From an uncultured Lachnobacterium sp. (GTDB lineage Bacteria > Bacillota > Clostridia > Lachnospirales > Lachnospiraceae), in NCBI GenBank assembly GCA_900552085.1, contig URYB01000008.1, positions 1 to 22,383 on the forward strand: DNA of 22,383 nucleotides, in the 5' to 3' direction. Under the pieces are notes generated by a model. The model was not told the origin of the DNA. It saw only the letters and a list, made by a program, of their open reading frames with translations, and ran no database searches. The position numbers and the translations under genes are program-made. Positions 14,889 to 22,376 of this stretch are shown here, one piece after another (position 1 is the first letter of the stretch; each line of letters opens with the position of its first letter).

Positions 14889-15072
14889 CAAAGTAAAAAA
14901 GACAGCCTCGAACGCTGCCTTTTTAGGAGAAGGTATTTTTACTATGGGGTATAGCAAAAACTATATATAATGTATTGGGGGGTTTTTACGGTTATTATAA
15001 TACCATGGACCGGCAGATAAGTGTGCACAAACTTCACAAAAGTTGTTATATGTTTTTGTATATATTGTACAA
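14889..15072 (-). repeat. Tandem duplication unit B (small RNA plus promoter and upstream dyad)
   Basis: Second copy of the same unit. Its dyad is TTGTATATATTGTACAA (15056-15072), TGTGCACA is at 15022-15029 and the TATAAT hexamer at 14994-14999. The distances (27 bp dyad to TGTGCACA, 23 bp to -10) equal those in unit A. The -35 region (ACTTAT at 17 bp) is poor, which suits an activator-dependent promoter. Confidence 0.85.
14895..14988 (-). ncRNA. Putative small RNA, copy B of a tandem pair
   Basis: As copy A, with -10 TATTATAAT (14994-15002) and terminator GGCAGC-GTTCGAG-GCTGTC plus TTTTTT. It differs from copy A by a 2-nt TA insertion in the hairpin region, one G-for-A change in the terminator stem that keeps pairing as G-U, and one change in the terminator loop. 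This near-identity contrasts with unrelated sequence between the copies (about 14720-14885), where I see no gene. Confidence 0.65.
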
Positions 15073-15140
15073 CGTCCTTTTCTGTCCCACCAGACATCCA
15101 ATAAAATTCTGCACAATTTCCTGTAAAAATACCTTTACGC

Positions 15141-15172
15141 TTTCACTACTGCCCGATTACAGCAGTGAAGGT
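15141..15172 (-). terminator. Hairpin at the end of ftsH, weak terminator
   Basis: On the minus strand CTTCACTGCTG pairs with CAGTAGTGAAAG (one bulge), overlapping the ftsH stop. The only T-run (GGTATTTTTAC) is about 8 nt further on, within a second GTAAA/TTTAC hairpin, so termination efficiency is unclear. Confidence 0.5.
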
Positions 15173-16992
15173 TTATCAAATAATGCTTCGAACTCTTCTC
15201 TTGTGATCTTCTCTTTTTCTAAAAGAAGTTCTGCACAACGGTCTAACACATCACGGTTCTCATTGATGATACGCTTTGCTTCCTCGTATGCATGATCAAT
15301 AATGCTTTTGACCTCTGCATCGATTGCAGAAGCCACGCCCTCACTGTAATTATGTGCATGGGCAAGATCACGTCCGATAAATACTTCATCGTCATCATCT
15401 TTGTAACAGATCAGTCCAATATTCTCCGACATACCATAGCGTGTTACCATATCTCTTGCCATGGTCGTTGCCTGCTTGATATCCTGGGAAGCTCCGGTTG
15501 TAATATCATCAAATACCAGTTCCTCTGCGACACGGCCACCAAGGTCTACCACGATTTCCTGTAACATGCGTCCCTTGGAATTGAACATCTCATCCTTTTC
15601 CGGGAGCGGCATTGTATAACCTGCTGCGCCGGCTCCTGTAGGGATAATCGATACGGTATGCACCGGTCCCACATCCGGGAGTAGATGGAACAGAATCGCA
15701 TGACCCGCCTCATGGAATGCGGTAATGCGCTTTTCTTTCTCGGAAATAATACGACTGCGTTTCTCAGCACCGATTCCAACTTTGATAAATGCACGCTGGA
15801 TATCTTCCTGCTTGATAAATGCACGATTTTCTTTTGCTGCAAGGATGGCTGATTCGTTCAGCAGATTCTCAAGATCTGCACCTGTAAATCCAGCAGTTGT
15901 CTGTGCAATCTGTTTCAGATCTACATCGTCGCCCAGTGGCTTGTTCTTTGCATGTACGGCAAGGATTTCTTCTCTTCCCGCAACATCCGGACGGCCAACA
16001 ACGATCTTACGGTCGAAACGTCCCGGACGCATGATGGCAGGATCAAGAATGTCCACACGGTTGGTTGCTGCCATCACAATGATACCTTCGTTGACACCGA
16101 AACCATCCATCTCTACCAGCATCTGGTTGAGTGTCTGCTCACGCTCATCGTGTCCTCCACCCATACCGGTGCCTCGTCTTCTTGCGACAGCATCAATCTC
16201 ATCGATAAATACGATACATGGTGCGTTTTTCTTTGCATCTTCAAAAAGGTCACGCACACGGGATGCACCGACACCGACGAACATCTCTACGAAATCAGAG
16301 CCGGAAATGCTGAAAAACGGTACGCCCGCTTCTCCGGCAACTGCTTTTGCAAGTAATGTTTTACCGGTTCCAGGAGGTCCTACAAGGAGAACACCCTTTG
16401 GGATACGCGCGCCAAGATTGGTATATTTCTTTGGATCACGGAGAAAATCAACCAGTTCCTCAAGATCTTCTTTTTCTTCACGCAGACCTGCTACATTATC
16501 AAAAGACATCTTGTTGTCTTCTTCTGTGGAAAGCTTGGCACGGCTTTTTCCAAAATTCATCATTTTGCTGCCGCCACTGTTTGCAGCTGCATTGTTATTC
16601 ATAATCATGAACAGAATGAAAAATGCTCCAAAAATCAGAAGATATGGCAGCAATGTCATAATCCAGCTCTCCGCCGGAACATTCTGTACCACATAATTTT
16701 CAAACTTGTTCTGATCCATCAGCGTCTGCATCTCATTGATATCGGATGCATACAGATACTGCTGCGTTCCATCTTTTAACTTGATTTTCAGACTTCCTGT
16801 TGGCACTTCCCGGTTCTGTTCTACCTTGACGTAAGTCACATTGCCCTTTTGCAGTGCTTTCTCAAATTCTGCTCTGGTGTAAGTACTGGTGGACGTATTT
16901 CCCGTAAGTCCATACCAGATCAGGATTACGATAAGAACCAGTATCGCGTAAAATCCAAATCCACGAAAGCCTCTCTTACTATTTGTGTTCAC
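15157..16992 (-). CDS. ftsH: ATP-dependent zinc metalloprotease FtsH
   Basis: 611 residues. Two N-terminal membrane segments (about 11-30 and 110-131) flank a small extracytoplasmic domain, followed by an AAA+ ATPase with Walker A GPPGTGKT (205-212), Walker B IVFIDEID (260-267) and the second region of homology ending RPGRFDR (322-328), then the M41 protease with zinc motif HEAGH (427-431). It forms a hexamer that extracts and degrades membrane and regulatory proteins and is needed for sporulation in Bacillus. The start codon is GTG, preceded by AAAGGAG. It lies 14 nt after hpt, the same tilS-hpt-ftsH order as in Bacillus subtilis. Nothing in the sequence is abnormal. Confidence 0.98.
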   Translation of the reverse strand: MNTNSKRGFRGFGFYAILVLIVILIWYGLTGNTSTSTYTRAEFEKALQKGNVTYVKVEQNREVPTGSLKIKLKDGTQQYLYASDINEMQTLMDQNKFENYVVQNVPAESWIMTLLPYLLIFGAFFILFMIMNNNAAANSGGSKMMNFGKSRAKLSTEEDNKMSFDNVAGLREEKEDLEELVDFLRDPKKYTNLGARIPKGVLLVGPPGTGKTLLAKAVAGEAGVPFFSISGSDFVEMFVGVGASRVRDLFEDAKKNAPCIVFIDEIDAVARRRGTGMGGGHDEREQTLNQMLVEMDGFGVNEGIIVMAATNRVDILDPAIMRPGRFDRKIVVGRPDVAGREEILAVHAKNKPLGDDVDLKQIAQTTAGFTGADLENLLNESAILAAKENRAFIKQEDIQRAFIKVGIGAEKRSRIISEKEKRITAFHEAGHAILFHLLPDVGPVHTVSIIPTGAGAAGYTMPLPEKDEMFNSKGRMLQEIVVDLGGRVAEELVFDDITTGASQDIKQATTMARDMVTRYGMSENIGLICYKDDDDEVFIGRDLAHAHNYSEGVASAIDAEVKSIIDHAYEEAKRIINENRDVLDRCAELLLEKEKITREEFEALFDKPSLL

Positions 16993-17006
16993 TTTGTTCT
17001 CCTTTT

Positions 17007-17552
17007 CTACTCTGCATCTTCCACAAATCCGATATATGGAAGATTGCGATATCTCTGATCATAATCAAGACCATAACCCACAACGAATTTGTCCGGGATT
17101 ACAAATCCTGTATAATCTACTTCAAAATCATTTACCACACGACGATCCGGTTTGTCCAGCAGGGTACATACCGTAAGTGTCTTAGGATTACGGCTTTTAA
17201 AAAGGGACAGCAAACGGCTGAGTGTATGACCACTGTCCACAATATCCTCAACAACGATGACATTTTCGCCCTCAATGGACTGCTCCAAGTCCTTCTTTAC
17301 ATTGACTACACCGGATGAACGTGTCTCTGCTCCATAACTGGAAACAGACATAAAGTCCATGGTCATCGGGAGTGCAATTCTTTTTGCAAGCTCCGTGGTA
17401 AAGAAAATCGATCCTTTTAATATGCATACAAGATATACGGACTCTCCTGCAAAACGTTTGGTAATTTCTGCACCAATTTCTGCAATACGTTTATCCAGCT
17501 GTTCCTCTGTCAGATATACAGAAATCTCATGCTTTTTGTTATAATCCATCAT
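17007..17552 (-). CDS. hpt: Hypoxanthine (guanine) phosphoribosyltransferase
   Basis: 181 residues. The PRPP-binding motif VIVVEDIVDSGHTL is at about 97-110 and the purine-contact region KFVVGYGLDYDQRYRNLPYIG near the C-terminus (given in two pieces: KFVVGYGLDYDQ, then RYRNLPYIG). It salvages hypoxanthine and guanine to IMP and GMP. The start ATG lies inside the end of tilS (14-nt overlap) with GGAGG 8 nt upstream, and ATGATG offers two adjacent starts. Association with tilS and ftsH is conserved in Firmicutes, where HprT and TilS can also act together as regulators of ftsH transcription in Bacillus. Confidence 0.97.
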   Translation of the reverse strand: MMDYNKKHEISVYLTEEQLDKRIAEIGAEITKRFAGESVYLVCILKGSIFFTTELAKRIALPMTMDFMSVSSYGAETRSSGVVNVKKDLEQSIEGENVIVVEDIVDSGHTLSRLLSLFKSRNPKTLTVCTLLDKPDRRVVNDFEVDYTGFVIPDKFVVGYGLDYDQRYRNLPYIGFVEDAE

Positions 17553-18990
17553 CCTTAGTTCCTCCTTTATATATTAGTTCCAGTACTATTTTTGTCTTTG
17601 TATCAACCATGCAGTCCGCACCCATACGACCTCCAACAATCCAGTGTATCTGCGCATCCTGCGCCACAAGCCATATTTTGTCCCGCCTGTCTGCGGATAC
17701 TTTTTCATTGATAAAGTAATCTGCAAGTTTCTTGCGATGGCCCTCCCCATCGAATACAAAATAGTCCTGTTTCCTACGGGTCCGAATAGAAAAACCATCT
17801 CCAATCTTATCATAATCAAACCATTTCGTATACATTTTTCGGGGAATTTCCCCTATATTTCCATTAAATTGGAAAATTCGAAGTACAAAACTTTCTCCCC
17901 GGATTCCTGTCGGGACGATACAGGGTTCTCCCCGATCCAGACATGCTTCCAGCCGCTCTTGTGAAATCTGTATTTGGGGTCTTTCGTTTTCCGCAGATTC
18001 CACCAGATCTTTCTGCAAAACAATCGCATCGTATTCCCTTTTTGCAACGATTCCATAGGGCAGATCCACTCTGCGTCCGGTCTGTTTCTCCAACATATCT
18101 GCAACCGCCTCCAAATGCGCCCCCGTAATATCCTTGCGCTTCTGCGCAGTCTCCGCAACCGCCTCATGCAGTACGCGCATGCGCAGCGCTTTTGGAAGCT
18201 GCTGCAATCCCTGCACAGATATCCGGTACTGCTGCCCGTCTTTTGTCCGGTACGCCTGCAGCGCGCGGGCAGTCTCTTCTTCGAGATATTCCCGCAACTC
18301 CCACAGTCTCTGTGCCGTCTGATTCATATGAAGCACCGCCTGTGCGTTGATTTCCTGCATTTGCGGCAAAATATTGTGACGAATCCGGTTTCTGCTGTAT
18401 ACAAGTTCTTCATTGGTCGCGTCCGTGCAAAATACCTGCCCCCGCGCGCTTAAATACTGTTCGATCTGCTCCCTGCTGATCTCCAGCAACGGCCGGATAT
18501 AGCATTCGCCATCTTCCCCGGCGCGAACCGGACGCATGCCACACAAGCCGTCAAGTCCGCTGCCTCTCGCCAGCTGAAAAAGCATCGTCTCCGCATTATC
18601 TTCCATATGATGCGCAAGCGCAATTTTTGTTCCTGCTTTTTCTTTTGCAGCCTTCACAAATATATCATAGCGCAGTTTACGGGCCGCTTCCTCATCCCCC
18701 ATATGGTACTTTTTTGCATAAGCCGGAACATCCACCGGAAATTCCCGGTATGTGAGTTTTTGTTCCCGGCAAAACTGTTTTACAAAAATCGCATCCCTTT
18801 TACTTGCTTCCCCGCGAATCCCATGCTCCACGTGGATAACTTCCATGGAAAATTTCATTTGTGTGGACAATTCCTTTAATATCAGGCAAAGGCAGATGGA
18901 ATCCGCGCCCCCGGAAACGCCCACAAGCACCCGGTCTCCCGCAGATACCATATGCCATTTGTCCATAAACTCACAAATACGTTCTATCAT
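17539..18990 (-). CDS. tilS: tRNA(Ile)-lysidine synthase
   Basis: About 483 residues. PP-loop VSGGADS (25-31 from the ATG) binds ATP; HVEHGIRG and later GDEEAARKLRYDIF are further TilS motifs, and the C-terminal part forms the tRNA-contact domains (KLADYFINEKV near the end is typical). The enzyme makes lysidine at the wobble base of tRNA-Ile(CAU). A TTG-initiated reading is possible 12 nt upstream (19002), but the ATG at 18990 has GGGAG at the right distance and overlaps the spoIIE stop as TAATG, so I prefer it. It overlaps hpt by 14 nt at its end. Confidence 0.96.
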   Translation of the reverse strand: MIERICEFMDKWHMVSAGDRVLVGVSGGADSICLCLILKELSTQMKFSMEVIHVEHGIRGEASKRDAIFVKQFCREQKLTYREFPVDVPAYAKKYHMGDEEAARKLRYDIFVKAAKEKAGTKIALAHHMEDNAETMLFQLARGSGLDGLCGMRPVRAGEDGECYIRPLLEISREQIEQYLSARGQVFCTDATNEELVYSRNRIRHNILPQMQEINAQAVLHMNQTAQRLWELREYLEEETARALQAYRTKDGQQYRISVQGLQQLPKALRMRVLHEAVAETAQKRKDITGAHLEAVADMLEKQTGRRVDLPYGIVAKREYDAIVLQKDLVESAENERPQIQISQERLEACLDRGEPCIVPTGIRGESFVLRIFQFNGNIGEIPRKMYTKWFDYDKIGDGFSIRTRRKQDYFVFDGEGHRKKLADYFINEKVSADRRDKIWLVAQDAQIHWIVGGRMGADCMVDTKTKIVLELIYKGGTKDDGL

Positions 18991-20870
18991 TATTTCTCCC
19001 AAATGCCGGTCACAATGATGGTCATGTCATCCATCGCATGTCCTCCCGTAAAAAGCAGGACATGTTCCAACAATGTCCGCGCCATATTGCCGGCATGATC
19101 TGTTTTTATCTCGCTGATCATCTCCGCAAGCTTTTCTTCCGGATTTTTCACATGCAAATATTCTAACACACCATCCGTTACCATGACAAGAAAATCCCCA
19201 TGGCACATCTTCGCCTCCTGCGGCCTGGTAATCTGCTGCATATTCACCCCTGCCGGAAGGGAAGAACTGCTCAGACAGACCACCTCGTCTTTGTGCCGCA
19301 AAAAAGATGCCGCCGCCCCGATTTTCGTGATCTCCATATTTCCCGTGTACAGATCCACCGTCGCGTAATCCATCGTAGAATAACTTTCGTCCTCCCCCTT
19401 CAATACCATGGCGGAATTCATCATACGGATTGCCGTATCTGTCGGGAACCCTGCCTCCATGAACTTTTCCATCAGATCCACGACCATATCACTCTCTTTG
19501 CTCGCCGCTGGGCCGCTGCCCATACCATCCGACAGGCAGATATTGTATCTTCCGTTTTCCAAAAGAAAGAGAGAAAAATTGTCTCCGCTTATGGATGCTC
19601 CTTCTTTTTCTTTTGTTGCCACCCCCGATATCGCATCAAAGCAGGTGTCTTCATATGCGGTAATGCTGACAGGCTCCCGCGTCAGAATCGCCCGGGCATC
19701 CCTTTGCAGGCGAAGCGCCATCCCTGTGGCTTTTTCGAGCGCGCGCAAATAGTTTTTTGAAGGAATCCCGCCGCCCCATTTGCTTGCTACCTCCGCGGTA
19801 ATGGAACGCCGTTTGTCTTTGTCCTCATAAATATGGATCTGCTCTGCCACAAGTCCTCTCTCCCTAACCTCGAATCCAATGCGCGCCAGCAGCATCTTCG
19901 ATTTTCCATCGAGATTCTTCTGCCCCTTTGTCCAGTCCTGCATCACATCTGCCATAGCATCCAGCTGTCCCGCGATGACCATCCGGTTTTCCTGCAGACG
20001 GCGATACCATGCCTCATTGAGTTCCATTCGGGAAAAAGCCCACACGGCCTCCTCCACCATTCCCCGATAGCAGGGGCAGTTTTCCATATAATTGCTTTGT
20101 ATAATGTCCTCCTTGGAATTGTGCGCCACCACCGCCTGAAGCATCTGCCGTATTTTTGACGCATGCACATGTTTAGCAGCTCCCCAGCAGATTGCACAGG
20201 CATCGCAGCTGCTGCACATTTTTGCTGTAATCTCTTCCTGCAAAACCGCTACACTCTCGTGACTGGACATTTCTTCTTTCTTTCCAATTGCCGCAAATGC
20301 CACAGAAAGTTCATCGACCGCCTCCGCAAACGCATGCATCCTTCCACTGTCATATCCTCCTGCGGTCTGCATCACAGCGACCTCTCTCTGCAAAAATGGT
20401 GCCGCGAACACTTTTCCAAGTTCCGAAGACATTTGCAGAAAATAATGAAACAGCACGGTCAGACCACACACCGTCACGCCCTCGCACAATCCAAGAATCA
20501 GTTCACGTCGCTCCAGTGTCGCAAACAGCATTCCGGAACAATTCATTACGATGGTACATATTCCGCCAATGATACCCGCAGTCCATCCGGCGCATTTGCG
20601 GTTTGCCCACATATAAAAGCGGATGCCCGCACCTGCCACCAAAAGTATGAACAGATATTTTACCATCGCCCCCGGCGACATTGTATATCCCATAGCTGCA
20701 AACATTCCTATGTACAATAAGAGTGTTCGTTTCTGTTCCAGACAGCATGCACCGTAAAAGGCCGGAAGCAGCGGATAATATCCCATAATACAGATCAGGG
20801 AACAAACCACCCCCATACCTCCGTAACCGATTTTCACCATAACATCCATCCATTTCTTTTTTGTATTCAT
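18990..20870 (-). CDS. spoIIE: Stage II sporulation protein E (PP2C-type phosphatase)
   Basis: 626 residues from the ATG at 20870, chosen over the ATG at 20885 because GGAGG lies inside that 5-codon extension, 8 nt before 20870. The N-terminal part has about five membrane segments (to about residue 155), then a linker with a Cys cluster (CSSCDACAICWG), and a C-terminal PP2C/SpoIIE phosphatase domain with CLSDGMGSG, MDYATVD, VTDGVLE and MDDMTIIV holding metal-binding Asp residues. It dephosphorylates SpoIIAA to release sigma-F in the forespore and acts at the polar septum. It is shorter than the 827-residue Bacillus protein, mainly in the membrane region. The promoter has a Spo0A-type layout. 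Confidence 0.96.
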   Translation of the reverse strand: MNTKKKWMDVMVKIGYGGMGVVCSLICIMGYYPLLPAFYGACCLEQKRTLLLYIGMFAAMGYTMSPGAMVKYLFILLVAGAGIRFYMWANRKCAGWTAGIIGGICTIVMNCSGMLFATLERRELILGLCEGVTVCGLTVLFHYFLQMSSELGKVFAAPFLQREVAVMQTAGGYDSGRMHAFAEAVDELSVAFAAIGKKEEMSSHESVAVLQEEITAKMCSSCDACAICWGAAKHVHASKIRQMLQAVVAHNSKEDIIQSNYMENCPCYRGMVEEAVWAFSRMELNEAWYRRLQENRMVIAGQLDAMADVMQDWTKGQKNLDGKSKMLLARIGFEVRERGLVAEQIHIYEDKDKRRSITAEVASKWGGGIPSKNYLRALEKATGMALRLQRDARAILTREPVSITAYEDTCFDAISGVATKEKEGASISGDNFSLFLLENGRYNICLSDGMGSGPAASKESDMVVDLMEKFMEAGFPTDTAIRMMNSAMVLKGEDESYSTMDYATVDLYTGNMEITKIGAAASFLRHKDEVVCLSSSSLPAGVNMQQITRPQEAKMCHGDFLVMVTDGVLEYLHVKNPEEKLAEMISEIKTDHAGNMARTLLEHVLLFTGGHAMDDMTIIVTGIWEK

Positions 20871-20911
20871 TTCACACCTCCACATAATGACGATTCATTT
20901 TTCATGGAGGG

Positions 20912-20944
20912 ATTATACGGGACATGCCTGAAAATACTTGTCAT
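20912..20944 (-). promoter_or_regulatory. Spo0A-type promoter of spoIIE (21-bp spacer)
   Basis: On the minus strand ATGACA (20939-20944) and TATAAT (20912-20917) are separated by 21 bp. The Bacillus subtilis spoIIE promoter is a sigma-A promoter with the same abnormal spacing and depends on Spo0A~P. A TGNCGAA-type 0A box (TGACGAA, 20972-20978) lies about 70 bp before the expected start point. Confidence 0.7.
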
Positions 20945-20971
20945 TTTTACGGCGGGGTTTTTTAAAAATTT

Positions 20972-20978
20972 TTCGTCA
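20972..20978 (-). promoter_or_regulatory. Candidate Spo0A box upstream of spoIIE
   Basis: TGACGAA on the minus strand matches the 0A box core TGNCGAA and is set in TTTTGACGAAAAA. A 7-mer alone is weak; position and the spoIIE-type promoter raise its credibility. Confidence 0.55.
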
Positions 20979-21029
20979 AAACCTTTCCCCATTGCCGATT
21001 CGAGGGAGGTCACGCAGGATGAAGAGCAT

Positions 21030-21067
21030 AAAAAAAGAAAGAATCTGGTCTGCCCAAATTCTTTCTC
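21030..21067 (-). terminator. Intrinsic terminator after divIC
   Basis: AGAAAGAAT...ATTCTTTCT with an inner TGG/CCA pair closes a long stem ending in TTTTTTT on the minus strand. It starts at the divIC stop and separates the yabP-yabQ-divIC unit from spoIIE. Confidence 0.88.
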
Positions 21068-21363
21068 TAATCTTCTTTTTCCTTAAAAATAATTTCGTTT
21101 TTGTAGGTAAGTCCAAGCTTACTTTTCGCTACATCCTCAATATACTGTGAGGACTTCATGTATTCCTCAAGATCATCCAGCTCCGAAGATCTCTGCGTCT
21201 CATCCTGCTTCTCCTGCTGAAGCTCCGCTTCCTTCGCCTGGTAATCACTGTCTTTTTGTTTCAGTTTACATATTTGCACAGCCATAACTGCAAGAAATGC
21301 GAGTACGATAATTGTAATGCTTACGGTACCGGCGTTCCTGCGTCTTCTTTTTTTAGCACTCAT
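21067..21363 (-). CDS. divIC: Septum formation initiator, DivIC/FtsB family
   Basis: 98 residues: basic cytoplasmic start (SAKKRRRRNAG), one membrane segment (about 14-32), a coiled coil (about 33-70) and a short C-terminal domain with YIEDVAKSKLGLTYKNE, typical of DivIC/FtsB. It is a bitopic divisome protein acting with FtsL and DivIB. Its start overlaps the end of yabQ by 11 nt, with CGGAGAAG as ribosome site, so it depends on the yabQ message. The yabP-yabQ-divIC order is the same as in Bacillus. Confidence 0.9.
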   Translation of the reverse strand: MSAKKRRRRNAGTVSITIIVLAFLAVMAVQICKLKQKDSDYQAKEAELQQEKQDETQRSSELDDLEEYMKSSQYIEDVAKSKLGLTYKNEIIFKEKED

Positions 21364-21760
21364 TTTTCTTCTCCGATTTCGTTGCTTTCCTTTTATCTCT
21401 TCTTATTGTAGCCACATTCTTCACTTTTTTCAATTGCTTTTTTACATATTGGATGATTTTTGTGATCCGGTGCATCACATGTCTGCTGAAAATGGCATAA
21501 TACAATGCAGCTCCCGCCAGACACGCAACAATCATATATCCTCTTATAATGCCATCATTCACCCGGCAAATGCGCAGGAAAATCCAGAATCCACTGACAA
21601 TCCAATACAATGCATCCTCAATGGATATCCAGATGATTCCATGGACAAAAATGCGCCGTATGACCCGCAGCACATCATAAACCAAAAACAGGCCTGCGCC
21701 TGCAAGTATCGCCTGAACAAACAGCATCACTTCCACTTCAAGTCCGGATACCGGCTGCAT
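21353..21760 (-). CDS. yabQ: Spore cortex biosynthesis protein YabQ
   Basis: 135 residues with about four hydrophobic segments (roughly 10-28, 40-62, 72-92) and a long basic tail rich in Lys/Arg. The N-terminal FLVYDVLRVIRRIF stretch is the recognisable YabQ signature. In Bacillus it is a membrane protein of the spore outer membrane needed for cortex formation. The start shares one base with the yabP stop (TGATG), and GGAAAG in the end of yabP may serve as ribosome site. Confidence 0.9.
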   Translation of the reverse strand: MQPVSGLEVEVMLFVQAILAGAGLFLVYDVLRVIRRIFVHGIIWISIEDALYWIVSGFWIFLRICRVNDGIIRGYMIVACLAGAALYYAIFSRHVMHRITKIIQYVKKQLKKVKNVATIRRDKRKATKSEKKNEC

Positions 21761-22041
21761 CAGGAAAACAGCTTTCCGAGCATTCCGCCTTTTTTCCCGA
21801 TTCCGGGTACCTGAGAATAGTTGAGGGCATCTACCTGTCCATCGATATCAACCTCTCCTTTCTCCAGATTCAGACGGTTCACATGAAGATCTTTGCCTTT
21901 GATATGAAGCATTCCAAGCTCCGTTTCAAGTAAAATTTCATTCACGTCAAAAGATAATACATCTAATATTCCGGTAAAACTTCCACTGTGCCGATTGTTC
22001 AGCATCATCTTGTGCTGGTGTGTAATTGCCTTCTCTTCCAT
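21760..22041 (-). CDS. yabP: Sporulation protein YabP
   Basis: 93 residues. YabP/YqfC-family features: HKMMLNNRHSGSFTGI, VLSFDVNEILLETELGMLHI and KGKDLHVNRLNLEKGEVDIDG. In Bacillus YabP works with YabQ in spore coat and cortex assembly. The AGGAGG Shine-Dalgarno is part of the 3' arm of a hairpin followed by T6, ending at the ATG itself. The downstream yabQ overlaps as TGATG. Confidence 0.94.
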   Translation of the reverse strand: MEEKAITHQHKMMLNNRHSGSFTGILDVLSFDVNEILLETELGMLHIKGKDLHVNRLNLEKGEVDIDGQVDALNYSQVPGIGKKGGMLGKLFS

Positions 22042-22079
22042 AAAAAAGACCTCCTATAGTTTTACTATATTAGAAGGTC
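22042..22079 (-). promoter_or_regulatory. Terminator-like hairpin containing the yabP Shine-Dalgarno
   Basis: On the minus strand GACCT (22075-22079) pairs with AGGTC (22048-22052) and TATAGT (22064-22069) with ACTATA (22055-22060), loop AAA, followed by T6 and then the ATG. The AGGAGG lies in the 3' arm. It can act as terminator of rqcP, as a ribosome-site mask, or both. Confidence 0.7.
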
Positions 22080-22086
22080 CCTTTAC

Positions 22087-22329
22087 TTATGACACATATT
22101 CAAATAAATCTTTTGCTTCTTCTTTCTTGGTCGTATCCTGAATGTCTAAAACACGAACCTTGACCGATTTCTGTCCAAAAAGAATTTCTATCTCATCTCC
22201 GACTTTCACGTTGGTAGATGCCTTGGCCGGTTTTCCATTGACCATGACACGTCCCGCATCGCAGGCTTCATTTGCTACCGTACGGCGCTTGATGAGTCGG
22301 GATACTTTTAAAAATTTGTCTAATCTCAT
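22087..22329 (-). CDS. rqcP: S4-domain RNA-binding protein RqcP (YabO/Hsp15 family)
   Basis: 80 residues from the ATG at 22329 (MRLDKFLKVSRLIKRR), chosen over an upstream start at 22362 because AGGAGAAAG precedes it and the earlier codons run through a terminator. The S4 core is MRLDKFLKVSRLIKRRTVAN followed by EACDAGRVMVNGKPAK. In Bacillus this protein binds the 50S subunit next to RqcH and drives poly-alanine tailing in ribosome-associated quality control. It lies just before yabP as in Bacillus. Confidence 0.94.
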   Translation of the reverse strand: MRLDKFLKVSRLIKRRTVANEACDAGRVMVNGKPAKASTNVKVGDEIEILFGQKSVKVRVLDIQDTTKKEEAKDLFEYVS

Positions 22330-22346
22330 ATTCTTTCTCCTGATAG

Positions 22347-22376
22347 AAAAAAGTGGAGCCACATAATGGGCTCCAC
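22347..22376 (-). terminator. Intrinsic terminator just before rqcP
   Basis: GTGGAGCC (minus) pairs with GGCTCCAC around an 8-nt loop and is followed by TTTTTT. It ends the gene upstream, which lies outside the window; the rqcP Shine-Dalgarno begins about 7 nt after the T-run, leaving no space for a promoter. Confidence 0.9.

Noticed and set aside
16849..17318. Plus-strand frames opposite ftsH and hpt
   Set aside because: Fully contained shadows of well-identified genes.
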